Source: Pseudomonas sp. HR96 (GTDB taxonomy: Bacteria > Pseudomonadota > Gammaproteobacteria > Pseudomonadales > Pseudomonadaceae). From it: DNA of 64,000 bases. Each line of letters begins with the position of its first letter. Within the stretch, counting starts at the first letter, position 1. The translations under genes were made by a program, and so were the position numbers. Shown here piece after piece: positions 17,302 through 27,379 of the stretch. The stretch covers positions 4,013,001 through 4,077,000 of the forward strand of contig NZ_CP139141.1 in assembly GCF_034059295.1 (NCBI RefSeq). Direction: 5' to 3'. Under the pieces are notes generated by a model. That model did no database searches. It was not told the origin of the DNA and worked only from the letters and a program-made list of their open reading frames with translations.

Positions 17302-18633
17302 TTGGACTGGCATACCCTGCTCAACCGCGAGCGGCTGGGCAAGCCCCTGCACAGCCCCGAAGAACTGGGCCGCAGCCCGTTTCACAAGGACCACGACCGC
17401 ATCATCTTTTCCGGAGCGTTCCGCCGCCTGGGTCGCAAGACCCAGGTACACCCGGTGTTCAGCAACGATCACATCCATACCCGCCTGACCCATTCCCTGG
17501 AAGTCAGCTGCGTGGGCCGCTCGCTGGGCATGCGCGTGGGCGAGACCCTGCGCGCGCAACTGCCGGACTGGTGCGAGCCGAGTGACCTGGGCATGGTGGT
17601 GCAGTCGGCGTGCCTGGCCCATGACATCGGCAACCCGCCCTTCGGTCACTCTGGTGAAGACGCCATCCGCCACTGGTTCCAGCAGGCCGCCGGGCGTGGC
17701 TGGTTGGACGCCATGAGCCCCACTGAAAGGCTCGACTTCCTCAATTTCGAAGGCAATGCCCAAGGCTTTCGTGTGCTCACCCAGCTGGAATACCACCAGT
17801 TCGATGGCGGCACACGCCTGACCTACGCCACCCTGGGCACCTACCTCAAATACCCCTGGACGGCTCGCCACGCCGATTCCCTGGGCTACAAGAAGCACAA
17901 GTTCGGCTGCTATCAAAGCGAGCTGCCGCTGCTCGAACAAATCGCCCAGAAACTCGGCCTGCCACAGCTGGAAGATCAACGCTGGGCGCGCCACCCGCTG
18001 GTTTATCTGATGGAAGCAGCCGACGACATCTGCTACGCGCTGATCGACCTCGAAGACGGCCTTGAGATGGAGCTGCTCGAATACGCCGAGGTCGAGGCGC
18101 TGCTGCTCGGGCTGGTCGGCGATGACCTGCCGGAAACCTACCGCTTGCTGGGCCCCGACGACTCGCGTCGGCGCAAATTGGCGATCCTGCGCGGCAAGGC
18201 CATCGAACACCTGACCAACGCCGCCGCACGGGCCTTTGTCGAGCAGCAGACAGCGCTGCTGGCGGGCACCCTGGAGGGCGATCTGGTGGAGCACATGCAC
18301 GGCCCGGCCAAGCGCTGCGTGCTCGATGCCAAGGACATGGCACGCAACAAGATCTTCCAGGACAAGCGCAAGACCCTGCACGAGATCGGCGCCTATACCA
18401 CCCTCGAAGTGCTGCTCAACGCCTTCTGCAGCGCGGCGCTGGAACAGCACGGCGGCCGCACGCCGTCGTTCAAGCACCGGCGCATCCTCGACCTGCTGGG
18501 CAACAACGCCCCTGCGCCGCACGCGCCCCTGCACGACTCGTTCATGCGCATGATCGATTTCATCGCCGGTATGACCGACAGCTACGCCAGCGAGATGGCC
18601 GGAGAAATGACCGGGCGCGGCAAGGGTTTCTGA
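17302..18633 (+). CDS. dgt: Deoxyguanosinetriphosphate triphosphohydrolase (dGTPase)
   Basis: 443-residue HD-superfamily dNTP triphosphohydrolase, which cleaves dGTP to deoxyguanosine and triphosphate. [10 protein letters not shown] (first metal His) and [16 protein letters not shown] (HD pair and following His) are visible, as is [12 protein letters not shown] later on. The best start is TTG at 17302 ([17 protein letters not shown]), preceded by GGAGAG; the earlier in-frame TTG at 17278 adds a tail without similarity. It follows the EAL gene after 70 bases. Confidence 0.9.
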   Translation: MDWHTLLNRERLGKPLHSPEELGRSPFHKDHDRIIFSGAFRRLGRKTQVHPVFSNDHIHTRLTHSLEVSCVGRSLGMRVGETLRAQLPDWCEPSDLGMVVQSACLAHDIGNPPFGHSGEDAIRHWFQQAAGRGWLDAMSPTERLDFLNFEGNAQGFRVLTQLEYHQFDGGTRLTYATLGTYLKYPWTARHADSLGYKKHKFGCYQSELPLLEQIAQKLGLPQLEDQRWARHPLVYLMEAADDICYALIDLEDGLEMELLEYAEVEALLLGLVGDDLPETYRLLGPDDSRRRKLAILRGKAIEHLTNAAARAFVEQQTALLAGTLEGDLVEHMHGPAKRCVLDAKDMARNKIFQDKRKTLHEIGAYTTLEVLLNAFCSAALEQHGGRTPSFKHRRILDLLGNNAPAPHAPLHDSFMRMIDFIAGMTDSYASEMAGEMTGRGKGF

Positions 18634-18825
18634 GTCCCGCGCCGGCTACGACAGGAAACCATCGGGCAATTGACTGCGGGGATATTCCGAAAAAATTGTA
18701 TGAAGTTAGACAATTGTCTGTAGGACATTTCCTATAAAGCGCCCGCAGGCCTGGCGCTCGTATGCCGTTCGTCGCAAGTGGGCTATGGTGCAGAAGCCCT
18801 TGCAGTCGGACAGGAACCTACAGCC

Positions 18826-19452
18826 ATGCAATCAATCCTTATCGTCGACGATCACCCGGTGATCCGCCTGGGTGTGCGGATGATCCTGGAAAACGAAGGC
18901 TACAACGTGGTCGGTGAATCCGATAACGGCGCCGACGCCATGCGCCTGATACGCGACCACATGCCCGACCTGATCATCCTCGACATCGGCATCCCCAAGC
19001 TCGACGGCCTGGAATGCCTGACCCGCTTCAACTCCATGCAGCTGCCCGCCAAGGTGCTGATCCTCACCGCCCAGGCGCCGGCGCTGTTTGCCATACGCTG
19101 CATGCAATCAGGGGCTGCCGGCTACGTGTCCAAGCGCGAGTGCCTGAGCGAGCTGCTCAGCGCGATCAAGGCCGTGCTGGCGGGCTACAACTACTTCCCC
19201 AGCGAAGCCGTGTCGCAGCCCAGAGGCTCGGCGCAGCAGGTGCGCGAAATCGAGCGATTCCAGGAGGTCAACGATCGCGAACTGATGGTGCTGCAGCTGT
19301 TCGCCCAAGGCCGCTCGAACCGTGACATTGCCGATGGCATGTTCCTCAGCAGCAAGACCGTCAGCACCTACAAGAAGCGCTTGATGCACAAGCTGGAGGT
19401 GGGCTCGCTGGTGGAGCTGATCGAAATGGCCAAACGCAACGCGCTGATCTAG
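18826..19452 (+). CDS. LuxR/FixJ-family response regulator
   Basis: 208 residues. Receiver domain (about 1-120): acidic pair VDDH, phospho-acceptor Asp in LIILDIGIPKLDG (about residue 53), switch Thr in LILTAQ, and Lys in GYVSKRE. C-terminal LuxR helix-turn-helix: NDRELMVLQLFAQGRSNRDIA... SSKTVSTYKKRLMHKL. The type resembles BvgA/EvgA/FimZ regulators. The ATG at 18826 (MQSILIVDDHP) is used; the frame opens at 18778. No kinase is adjacent, so its partner is unknown. Confidence 0.9.
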   Translation: MQSILIVDDHPVIRLGVRMILENEGYNVVGESDNGADAMRLIRDHMPDLIILDIGIPKLDGLECLTRFNSMQLPAKVLILTAQAPALFAIRCMQSGAAGYVSKRECLSELLSAIKAVLAGYNYFPSEAVSQPRGSAQQVREIERFQEVNDRELMVLQLFAQGRSNRDIADGMFLSSKTVSTYKKRLMHKLEVGSLVELIEMAKRNALI

Positions 19453-19470
19453 CGCCGCCGCCCCAGGGGC

Positions 19471-19505
19471 AAAAAAAAACCGCCATGCAGCGTGGCGGTT
19501 TTTTT
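19471..19505. terminator. Bidirectional rho-independent terminator
   Basis: AAAAAACCGCCATG / CGTGGCGG hairpin with runs of A on one side and T on the other, between the response regulator and the convergent yggL gene. Confidence 0.9.
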
Positions 19506-19523
19506 CGCGTTACCCGAACAGCA

Positions 19524-19868
19524 TCAGGCAGCCGGGTTGACCGGCTTTTCCGGGTACCAGGCGTCGAGCAGGGGGCTGACTTCGACCTTGGTCAATTCCG
19601 GACGGGCCTTGAGCCAGGCTTCGACGGCGCTGCGCTGCTCTTCGCTGACCGAGCCACGCTTGGCCAGGCACACCAGGCCGAAGTCGTCGCCACCCACGTA
19701 GTCCAGGCCGTTGGCGTCCATAGCCTCGGTCAGGAAGGCGTCGAGGAAGGCATCGATTGCGTCGTCAGCCAGATCTTCCTTGAAATCCAGGTTCAGTTCG
19801 AAACCCAATTCCTGGAATTCGTCGACGCAAAGTTTTTTGCGCAGACGACGGGAGCGGTTAGTGGCCAT
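19524..19868 (-). CDS. YggL/DUF469 family protein
   Basis: 114 residues starting MATNRSRRLRKKL. This is the DUF469/YggL family; the E. coli member associates with the 50S ribosomal subunit. Signature segments are RRLRKKLCVDEFQELGF and FLDAFLTEAMDANGL. Small, acidic in the middle, basic at the N terminus. It is convergent with the response regulator across a shared terminator and divergent from dacB. Confidence 0.85.
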   Translation of the reverse strand: MATNRSRRLRKKLCVDEFQELGFELNLDFKEDLADDAIDAFLDAFLTEAMDANGLDYVGGDDFGLVCLAKRGSVSEEQRSAVEAWLKARPELTKVEVSPLLDAWYPEKPVNPAA

Positions 19869-20115
19869 GAAACAATCCTCTTGAGTCTTTAATGACGGCG
19901 CGGCACTTTACCAGTAATGCCGGGCAAATGCCCGAGATGGATGCACCGAATGCCTGTCGGCAAGATTGCCAGGCAAAAATCTCCAGCAGGTGGCCGCCCT
20001 GTCCGCCCCGCTGCGCGCACCTTGGGGCATAATGTCGGCACTTTGCCGGACCGCCGGGGGCCTTCACCTTTTCATGCCCCTTCTACTCAACCCTTGTCAC
20101 AGGGCTTCATCGTAG

Positions 20116-21576
20116 ATGATCAAATCGTTTCGCTCACTCATCCTGACCTGCGCGCTTTTGCCACTGGCCCTGCCCCTGGCCGCCGCCCCGCTGAACACCT
20201 CCCTGCCGCCCAAGGTGGCGCAAGCCCTCAAGGCCAGCCAACTGGGCGACAACGCGCTGTCGCTGGTGATGCTGCCGCTCACCGGCCCCGGCACCCCCAC
20301 GGTGTACAACGCCGATACCTCGGTGCAACCGGCCTCCACCATGAAACTGGTGACCACCTTCTCCGCCCTGGAAATGCTCGGTCCCAACTATCAGTGGAAG
20401 ACCGAGTTCTATACCGACGGCACCCTGAGCGACGGCATCCTGCACGGCAACCTGTACCTCAAGGGCGGCGGTGATCCCAAGCTGAACATGGAGAAACTCT
20501 GGCTGCTGCTGCGCGACCTGCGCGCCAACGGCGTGACCCAGGTCACCGGCGACCTGGTGCTGGACCGCAGCTACTTCGTTCAGCCTGCCCTGCCCGACTT
20601 CGACGACGATGGCGGTGATGACAACGCGCCATTTCTGGTACGCCCCGACGCCCTGATGATCAACCTCAAGGCGCTGCGCTTCGTCGCTCGCAACGACTCG
20701 GGCAAGGTGCTGGTAGCGGTCGAGCCGCCGATCGCCACCATCCGCGTCGACAACCAGGTCAAGCCGCTCAACAGCAAGGACTGCTCGGGCGACGTGCGCT
20801 ACAACCCGGTGACGCAACCGGACGGCAGCATCAGCGTGGTAGTCAGCGGCGAACTGGGAATCGGCTGCAGCTCGCAGACCTACCTGTCGCTGCTCGATCA
20901 CCCGGCCTATGCTGCGGGCGCGGTGCGGGCGATCTGGGGCGAGCTGGGTGGCAGCATCGAGGGCGCCGACCGCGAGGCGGCCGTGCCCAAGGACGCGCGC
21001 CTGCTGGCCCGGGCCTTTTCGCCGGACCTGGCGGAGATCATTCGCGACATCAACAAGTACAGCAACAACACCATGGCCCAGCAGCTGTACCTGAGCCTGG
21101 GCGAAAAATTCCGCACCGATGCCGACACCGATGACGGCAGGGCGGCGCAACGGGTGATTCGCCAGTGGCTGGCGCAGAAGGGCATCACTTCGCCGCATCT
21201 GGTCATGGAAAACGGCTCCGGCCTGTCCCGGGCCGAGCGGGTCAGTGCGCGGGAGTTGGCCAACATGCTTCAGGCCGCATGGAAGAGCCCGTACCAGGCC
21301 GAGTTCATGAGCTCTATGCCGATCGTCGGGCTCGACGGGACCATGCGCAAGCGCCTGAAAAACACGGCCATGGCCGGCGAGGGCCATATCAAGACCGGCA
21401 CCCTGAATACCGTTCGCGCCATCGCCGGTTTCAGCCGTGACAGCAACGGCAACACATGGGCTGTGGTGGCGATCCTCAACGACCCGAAACCCTTCGGCGC
21501 CTCGTCGGTGCTCGACCAAGTGCTGCTGAGCCTGTATGCGCAGCCGCGGGCGGTGGACACGTCGCCGAAGTTGTAG
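20116..21576 (+). CDS. dacB: D-alanyl-D-alanine carboxypeptidase/endopeptidase (PBP4 type)
   Basis: 486 residues, periplasmic, peptidase family S13. Signal peptide about 1-24 (ending AAA). Penicillin-binding motifs: STMK with the acylated Ser at about 74, SNN around 316, KTGTL around 426. It trims or opens peptidoglycan cross-links. The length and the large insertion between the first and second motifs fit PBP4. A 247-base divergent region separates it from yggL. Confidence 0.92.
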   Translation: MIKSFRSLILTCALLPLALPLAAAPLNTSLPPKVAQALKASQLGDNALSLVMLPLTGPGTPTVYNADTSVQPASTMKLVTTFSALEMLGPNYQWKTEFYTDGTLSDGILHGNLYLKGGGDPKLNMEKLWLLLRDLRANGVTQVTGDLVLDRSYFVQPALPDFDDDGGDDNAPFLVRPDALMINLKALRFVARNDSGKVLVAVEPPIATIRVDNQVKPLNSKDCSGDVRYNPVTQPDGSISVVVSGELGIGCSSQTYLSLLDHPAYAAGAVRAIWGELGGSIEGADREAAVPKDARLLARAFSPDLAEIIRDINKYSNNTMAQQLYLSLGEKFRTDADTDDGRAAQRVIRQWLAQKGITSPHLVMENGSGLSRAERVSARELANMLQAAWKSPYQAEFMSSMPIVGLDGTMRKRLKNTAMAGEGHIKTGTLNTVRAIAGFSRDSNGNTWAVVAILNDPKPFGASSVLDQVLLSLYAQPRAVDTSPKL

Positions 21577-21688
21577 GTTCGTCGCCGGCCGTGGCTATCG
21601 CGCAGGGGGCATTGCTCGCCAGCTTCGCCGGCTCCTGCACCATCGTGCGCTCAACACTGTAGGCGCAGGACCTGGCCAGCCGCAAAAC

Positions 21689-24094
21689 TCAAGGCAACTC
21701 CGGTTCGACCCGGTCACGGCCGGCCTGCTTGGCCGCATACACCCCGGAATCGGCGCGCAGCAGCAGCGCGTCGGCGCCCTCCTCGCCGCGCCAGCTGGCC
21801 ACGCCGAAGCTGGCGGTGACCTTGCCGACGCCATCGATCGGCGCACTGCGCAGGCCCTGCCACAGCTCGCAAGCCAAGGTGTAGGCCTGCTCGCTGGTGG
21901 TATTGGGGCACAGCACCATGAACTCCTCGCCGCCCAGTCGGCAGAACACGTCAGTGCGCCGCACCCGCTGGCCGATGCGCTCGCACATCGCCTGCAGGGC
22001 CTTGTCGCCGGTGGCGTGGCCGAACTGGTCGTTGATCCGCTTGAAATGGTCGATGTCCAGCATGATCAGCGACATCTGCAAATGATCGCGCTGAGAACGG
22101 GCCATCTCCGACTTGAGCCGCTGCTGGAAATAGCGCCGGTTGAAGATACCGGTCAGCGAATCGGTCACCGACAGGGCGCGCAGCTCCTCTTCGATCTGTT
22201 TGAGGTCGGTGATGTCGCTGAGATAGCCGTGCCATAGCGTACCGCCGTCGACATGGGGCTCAGGGGTCGATTCGCCGCGCAGCCAGCGCACCCCGCGGCT
22301 GGGCAGTACCACGCGATACTCCTCGCGCCAGGCAGTCAAGTGCTCGGCCGAATGCACGATCGACTGGCTGATGCGCTCGGCGTCCTGGGGATGAATCCGC
22401 TCCAGCGCCGCCCAGCCGTCGGCCAGCAGCCGCTGGGTGTCCAGCTCATAGAGTTCAGCCATGCCCTGGCTGACATAGGTGAAGCCGGGGATGCCGCCAG
22501 GGTCGCGGCGAAACTGAAAGATGCCCCCGGGCACCTCGGCGCTGAGCTTTTCCAACAGCCGATCACGGGCCGCCAGGGCTTCGAGCACCTGGCGACTCTC
22601 GGTCACATCGATGCAGATGGCCAAGTGACCGACACAATGGCCCCGCTCGTCCATCACCGGGGTGGCCAGCATGTTGACCGTCAGCTGGCTGCCGTCGCGA
22701 CGCGCCAGGGTCCACTCCTGGGCGCGGCGGTCGTTCTCGCACACCGTATCCATCAGCATCGCCTGGGCCATGGGCACGTCACGGCCCAGCTGCTGGCTCA
22801 GGGCCGCCGCGCGGGCCACCAGCTGCTCGGGCAGGTGCAGGTCGATCAACGCCAGCCGCCCCACCGCGTCGGCGGCGCTGTAGCCGAGCATTTTCTCGGC
22901 GCCGGCGTTGAACATATTGATGATGCCGCGCAGGTCGGTGGCGATGATCGCCACCTGGGTCGCCGCATCGAGGATATTGCGCAGGCGGTTATGGGTGGCG
23001 CGCAGCTCCTGCTCGCTGACGCGCAGCTGCCAGGTGCTCTGCTCGACCCGTCGCTGGGCGCGCTGGCGCTGGCTGACCAGCACGTACAGCAGCGCCGCAA
23101 GCAGCAGGCTGAGAAGCACGCCGAAGGCTACCATGGCGGCCACCGCGCCGGTCTGGTTGGCCTGCAGGAACACGCGGCTGGGCAGGATATCGAGCTGGTA
23201 GGTGCGGTCGGCCATGTGCAGCATGTGCGTGGCGTGCAGATCACCCTCCACGGGTGTCGCCGCCGAACGGTACAACACCTCATGTTCGCTGCCGCTGGAC
23301 AAGTCGGAGATCACCACCGCCAGGTTGTCTTCCTCGGCCGAGGGCAGCCCCTCGGCGAGCAACTGCTGGACGCTGATCAGCGCCGAAACGTAGCCACGCA
23401 ACTCGCCGGACGCCAGGGCCGGCACCGGCACCACCAGCAACAGACCGCGGGTATAGCGCGGCTCGACATTGACCAGGTTCAGCGGCTGGGACACCGCCAT
23501 GCGTGCGGACCTGCGCGCCTGCTCCAGGGTGGCGCGGCGCACACTCTCACTGGCGCTGTCCAAACCCAGCGGCAGCGGCTGCTGGGTCTGCGACTGGCTG
23601 AAATACACCGGAAAGTACTCGGCACGCCGGCTGGCGACCTCCAGCGAGTTGCCGGGGCCGATCTGGCGAATCTGAAAGTTGGCCAGGCCTTCGGCCCGGG
23701 CCTGTGCCTCGAACTGCTCACGCTGGGCATCGCGCACCCAGGGCATCCATGAATAGGCCTGGGTGCGCGCCAGCAATGGCCGGGCGAAGCCGTCGAACTC
23801 GGCGCGCGAGACGTTCTGCGAATAGACGAAAAAACGCCGCAGGTCATCGAGCCGCTGCACCTGCTCCATGAAGCGCTCTTCGATGCGACTGCTGCGCTCA
23901 CTGGCCAGCAGGTCGAAGCGCTGTTCGAGCTGGTGCCGGTAGAGTTCGGCAGTGGTCACGGCCAGCAATACGGTGAGCAGGCCGCCGGCGACCAGTGCCA
24001 GCAGGGCCACCAGCCATGCCGAGGCATCTTCACTGATGAAGCCGAGTATCTTCGGGCGGACGGCATGCAAGGACATAGGCGCGCGACTCAACAT
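21689..24094 (-). CDS. Membrane diguanylate cyclase with CHASE, two PAS and GGDEF domains
   Basis: 801 residues. One N-terminal membrane helix (about 28-50), a periplasmic CHASE-type domain (about 70-290), a second helix (about 312-338), two PAS domains (about 360-500 and 505-635), and a C-terminal GGDEF domain. The active site reads GGEEF near residue 720, with an inhibitory-site RxxD (RRTD) five residues before it, so cyclic-di-GMP synthesis with product inhibition is expected. Start at 24094 or at the ATG six codons later (24076) cannot be decided. Convergent with dacB. Confidence 0.9.
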   Translation of the reverse strand: MLSRAPMSLHAVRPKILGFISEDASAWLVALLALVAGGLLTVLLAVTTAELYRHQLEQRFDLLASERSSRIEERFMEQVQRLDDLRRFFVYSQNVSRAEFDGFARPLLARTQAYSWMPWVRDAQREQFEAQARAEGLANFQIRQIGPGNSLEVASRRAEYFPVYFSQSQTQQPLPLGLDSASESVRRATLEQARRSARMAVSQPLNLVNVEPRYTRGLLLVVPVPALASGELRGYVSALISVQQLLAEGLPSAEEDNLAVVISDLSSGSEHEVLYRSAATPVEGDLHATHMLHMADRTYQLDILPSRVFLQANQTGAVAAMVAFGVLLSLLLAALLYVLVSQRQRAQRRVEQSTWQLRVSEQELRATHNRLRNILDAATQVAIIATDLRGIINMFNAGAEKMLGYSAADAVGRLALIDLHLPEQLVARAAALSQQLGRDVPMAQAMLMDTVCENDRRAQEWTLARRDGSQLTVNMLATPVMDERGHCVGHLAICIDVTESRQVLEALAARDRLLEKLSAEVPGGIFQFRRDPGGIPGFTYVSQGMAELYELDTQRLLADGWAALERIHPQDAERISQSIVHSAEHLTAWREEYRVVLPSRGVRWLRGESTPEPHVDGGTLWHGYLSDITDLKQIEEELRALSVTDSLTGIFNRRYFQQRLKSEMARSQRDHLQMSLIMLDIDHFKRINDQFGHATGDKALQAMCERIGQRVRRTDVFCRLGGEEFMVLCPNTTSEQAYTLACELWQGLRSAPIDGVGKVTASFGVASWRGEEGADALLLRADSGVYAAKQAGRDRVEPELP

Positions 24095-24219
24095 ACCGGC
24101 AGGGAAGACGGGCTTGCTTGGCTACCTTTATAGCGATTAGCCATGTTCTTGCCTAGACAAGCGCCGACGGAATGTGGCCGCCAGCGGCCAGGCAGGCGAG
24201 CCTGGTCGCTGGCGGTGCA

Positions 24220-26484
24220 TCACTTGGCCTGAATCTTCCAGGCGCGGTGAATGCGATTGTTGCGCGCAAAGTCAGGATCCAACGTCTGCGCGGTGATTTC
24301 CTCGACCTGATAGCGGCTCGCCAGGTGCTCGTCCAGCTGGAACTTGCGAAAGTTGTTCGAGAAGTACAGCACGCCGCCCGACGCTAGCCGCGCCACGGCC
24401 AGATCCAGCAGTTGCACATGATCGCGCTGCACGTCGAACACCCCTTCCATGCGCTTGGAATTGGAGAAGGTCGGCGGGTCGATGAAGATCAGGTCGTACT
24501 CGTCGCGACTGGCCTGCAGCCAGGCCATCACGTCCCCCTGCTCCAGGCGGTTCTTGTCGGAGAAACCGTTGAGCGACAGGTTGCGCCGCGCCCAGTCCAG
24601 GTAGGTTTTCGACAGGTCGACGCTGGTGGTACTGCGCGCGCCGCCCTTGGCCGCATGCACACTGGCGGTGGCGGTATAGCAGAACAGGTTGAGAAAGCGC
24701 TTGCCCGCCGCCTCGCGCTGGATGCGCAGGCGGATTGGCCGGTGGTCGAGAAACAGCCCGGTGTCCAGGTAGTCGGTTAGGTTCACCAGCAACTTGACGC
24801 CGCCCTCGCTGACCTCGGTGAACTTGCCCTCGGTGCTCTGGCGCTCGTACTGGCGCGTGCCGCTCTGACGCTCGCGGCGCTTGACGATGACACGGCTCTT
24901 GTCGATGCCCAATGCCTGCGGGATCGCCGCCAGCGCATCGAACAGGCGCGCCTGGGCCTTCTCCGGGTCGATCGACTTGGGCGCGGCATACTCCTGCACG
25001 TGCACCCAATCGTGATAGAGGTCGATCGCCAGGGAATACTCGGGCATGTCGGCATCGTACACCCGGTAGCAATCCACCCCTTCGCGCCGTGCCCACTTGC
25101 TCAGCAGCTTGAGGTTCTTCTGCAGGCGGTTGGCGAACATCTGCCCGCCTTCGCTCAGACGCGGCTGCTCGACCACGACCGGCGCCGGCTTGATCGGGTT
25201 GCCGTTCCTGTTGACTCGCGCATAAGGGTCGGCCGCCGGCTGAACGGCCAGTTCGGCAGCCTGGTCGCGTTCGATCTGGCGTTGTTCGGGGCTGCGTCGC
25301 TCGCCGGTGACGAACTGGTCGGGCAGCACCTTGATCAGCAGCAGCTTGCACGGCAAGGCGCCGTTCCAGAAGGCGTACTGCTTGTGGCTGCGAATGCCCA
25401 TGCGCTTGCCGAGGTCCGGGGCACCGGTGAACACCGCCGCCTCCCAGTTCAGACAGGCCTGGCGCAGGCGCTCGCCGAGATTCTGGTAGAGGTACAACAA
25501 GCTGGCTTCATCGCCCAGACGCTCGCCATACGGCGGGTTGCAGATCACCAGACCTTTCTGGTTCTGGTCCGGGCGCGGCTCGAAAGTGGCGACCTCGCCC
25601 TGGTAGATCTTGATCCAGTCGCTCAGGCCCGCGCGCTCGACGTTGTTGCGTCCCGGCTGGATCAGTCGCGGATCGGCCTCATAGCCACGAATCCACAATG
25701 GCGGCCTGGCCAGCCCGGCCTCGGCGCGGGCCAGCGCCTCGTCGTGCAGCTTGCGCCACAGGGCGGGCACATGGCCTAGCCAGGCACTGAAACCCCAGCG
25801 GGTGCGGCGCAGGTTGGGCGCGATGTCGGCGGCGATCATCGCCGCTTCCACCAGGAAGGTGCCCACGCCGCACATGGGGTCGGCCAGCGCGCCGCCCTGG
25901 GCGGCGATTCTCGGCCATCCGGCACGAATCAGGATGGCTGCGGCGAGGTTTTCCTTGAGCGGCGCGGCGCCTTGCTGCAGGCGGTAGCCGCGCTGGTGCA
26001 GGCTGTGGCCGGACAGGTCGAGCGAGAGAATGGCCTCGCCGCGGTCCAGGCGCAGGTGCACGCGCAGGTCGGGGTCGAGTTTGTCGACGCTGGGCCGCTC
26101 GCCTTCAGGCGTGCGCAGTTTGTCGACGATGGCATCCTTGACCTTGAGCGCGCCGAAGTGGGTGTTATCGATGCCCGAGCCGTGGCCGCTGAACTCCACT
26201 GCCAGGCTGCCGTCGGGCAGCAGGTGGTCCTGCCATTCGACCGAGTGCACGCCGGCGTAGAGGTCTTCGGCGTCCTTCATGGCGAAGCGCTTGAGCACCA
26301 GCAACACGCGGTTGCCCAAGCGCGACCACAGGCACAGCCGGTAGGCGGTTTCCATGTCGGCGTTACCGCGAATCGCCGAAGTGTGCTCGCGGATATCCTC
26401 CAGGCCCAGCGCTCCAGCTTCTTCGCTGAGCAGACCTTCAAGGCCCTTGGGGCAGGTGAGGAAGAGTTCGTAACGGTCCGACAT
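24220..26484 (-). CDS. rlmL: Bifunctional 23S rRNA methyltransferase RlmKL
   Basis: 754 residues with three parts: a THUMP domain and N2-guanine methyltransferase (RlmL; DPMCGVGTFLVEAAMIAAD and ICNPPYGERLG), then a second Rossmann methyltransferase (RlmK) with LFCYTATASVHAA and FIDPPTFSNSKRM. It modifies G2445 and G2069 of 23S rRNA (E. coli numbering). Slightly longer than the E. coli protein, with a charged linker near 390-440. A long gap of 586 bases separates it from rmf, which is divergent. Confidence 0.93.
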   Translation of the reverse strand: MSDRYELFLTCPKGLEGLLSEEAGALGLEDIREHTSAIRGNADMETAYRLCLWSRLGNRVLLVLKRFAMKDAEDLYAGVHSVEWQDHLLPDGSLAVEFSGHGSGIDNTHFGALKVKDAIVDKLRTPEGERPSVDKLDPDLRVHLRLDRGEAILSLDLSGHSLHQRGYRLQQGAAPLKENLAAAILIRAGWPRIAAQGGALADPMCGVGTFLVEAAMIAADIAPNLRRTRWGFSAWLGHVPALWRKLHDEALARAEAGLARPPLWIRGYEADPRLIQPGRNNVERAGLSDWIKIYQGEVATFEPRPDQNQKGLVICNPPYGERLGDEASLLYLYQNLGERLRQACLNWEAAVFTGAPDLGKRMGIRSHKQYAFWNGALPCKLLLIKVLPDQFVTGERRSPEQRQIERDQAAELAVQPAADPYARVNRNGNPIKPAPVVVEQPRLSEGGQMFANRLQKNLKLLSKWARREGVDCYRVYDADMPEYSLAIDLYHDWVHVQEYAAPKSIDPEKAQARLFDALAAIPQALGIDKSRVIVKRRERQSGTRQYERQSTEGKFTEVSEGGVKLLVNLTDYLDTGLFLDHRPIRLRIQREAAGKRFLNLFCYTATASVHAAKGGARSTTSVDLSKTYLDWARRNLSLNGFSDKNRLEQGDVMAWLQASRDEYDLIFIDPPTFSNSKRMEGVFDVQRDHVQLLDLAVARLASGGVLYFSNNFRKFQLDEHLASRYQVEEITAQTLDPDFARNNRIHRAWKIQAK

Positions 26485-27070
26485 GATTTACCACCAGCTT
26501 GATTGAACCCACGACGCATCGCCGGCTCGACGTTTGACCAGACAGGTTTCTGAAAGCCTGTCCGAGTGATGCCACAATGGCATCTTGCCCGCCTTGAAAT
26601 GGCTGCAGTCCAGGTGACCCCAACTCGCAGATTGCCCCAAAGCAGAAGTTATTGGATGACGCAGACTACCGATCGATCCCGAAAAGTCACAATCTCATGA
26701 CCCTTCGTCGCATTTATATTTTTGCTACCTGTCACCCACATGGCATGGCATTTTGCTGGGTGCATGCACGCCAGCCCCATCAACAGCGCGCTTTCACTGC
26801 GAATGTCTTCGAAAACATTTTTTTACTTATGGTCTGGAGACGAGAATCGTTACGTCCTTATGACAAAACGATCATTCCCAGTACCCCCTGCATTGTTTAG
26901 AACTCAACACAGGTTGCCACCGCCATGGGGGCAACCTGTGTTGGGTTCTCAACCTGAGTTCTCGACAACGCGCTCGCCACGCCGGCAGCGAGCACTCACC
27001 GGCAGAACGAATCTGCCTGGCCTCAGCCGAGGCCGACGGGACATCAGTCAACAAACGAGGGCAATACCCT
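26485..27070. other. Long intergenic region upstream of rmf
   Basis: 586 bases between divergent rlmL and rmf. The middle (about 26640-26900) is clearly AT-richer than its surroundings, and a 20-base inverted repeat follows at 26899-26949. I find no credible gene; the open frames here lack similarity and ribosome sites. The AT-rich part is the natural place for the rmf promoter, but I cannot name the -35/-10. Confidence 0.55.
26899..26949. repeat. Near-perfect 20-base inverted repeat upstream of rmf
   Basis: AGAACTCAACACAGGTTGCC and its reverse complement with a single G:T change, separated by an 11-base loop. It lies about 120 bases before the rmf ATG. A further TGAGTTC just downstream could pair alternatively with the left arm. 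It has no T run, so it is not a plain terminator. Confidence 0.85.
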
Positions 27071-27286
27071 ATGAGAAGACTCAAGCGTGATCCGTTGGAA
27101 CGAGCATTTCTACGCGGATACCAATACGGCATCCATGGCAAATCCCGCGAGCTTTGCCCTTTTACTCTACCGTCAGTTCGTCAAGCCTGGATCAATGGCT
27201 GGCGCGAGGGACGCGGCGACAACTGGGACGGTATGACCGGCACTGCGGGCATCCACAGACTCAACGAACTTCACGCTGTCGGCTAG
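27071..27286 (+). CDS. rmf: Ribosome modulation factor Rmf
   Basis: 71-residue basic protein (MRRLKRDPLERAFLRGYQYG) that binds 70S ribosomes and drives 100S dimer formation in stationary phase. The family core AFLRGYQYGIHGKSRELCPF and QAWINGWREGRGDNW is intact. A GAGGG site lies upstream. Followed by a GC-rich hairpin terminator. Confidence 0.95.
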   Translation: MRRLKRDPLERAFLRGYQYGIHGKSRELCPFTLPSVRQAWINGWREGRGDNWDGMTGTAGIHRLNELHAVG

Positions 27287-27342
27287 GGCCGATCATCATC
27301 ATTCATCCATGACGCCCTGACCGGGCGACGGGCAACTGCCCA

Positions 27343-27367
27343 GGGGCCTCCATGAGGCCCCTTCTCT
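27343..27367 (+). terminator. Rho-independent terminator after rmf
   Basis: GGGGCCTC / GAGGCCCC hairpin with a 3-base loop followed by TTCTCT. It ends 12 bases before the convergent pyrD stop. Confidence 0.75.
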
Positions 27368-27379
27368 GCCAGTCGGTCC

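Noticed and set aside
21577..21688. Possible REP-like element (GCCGGC-rich) between dacB and the diguanylate cyclase gene
   Set aside because: No clear imperfect palindrome of the Pseudomonas REP type could be aligned by eye.
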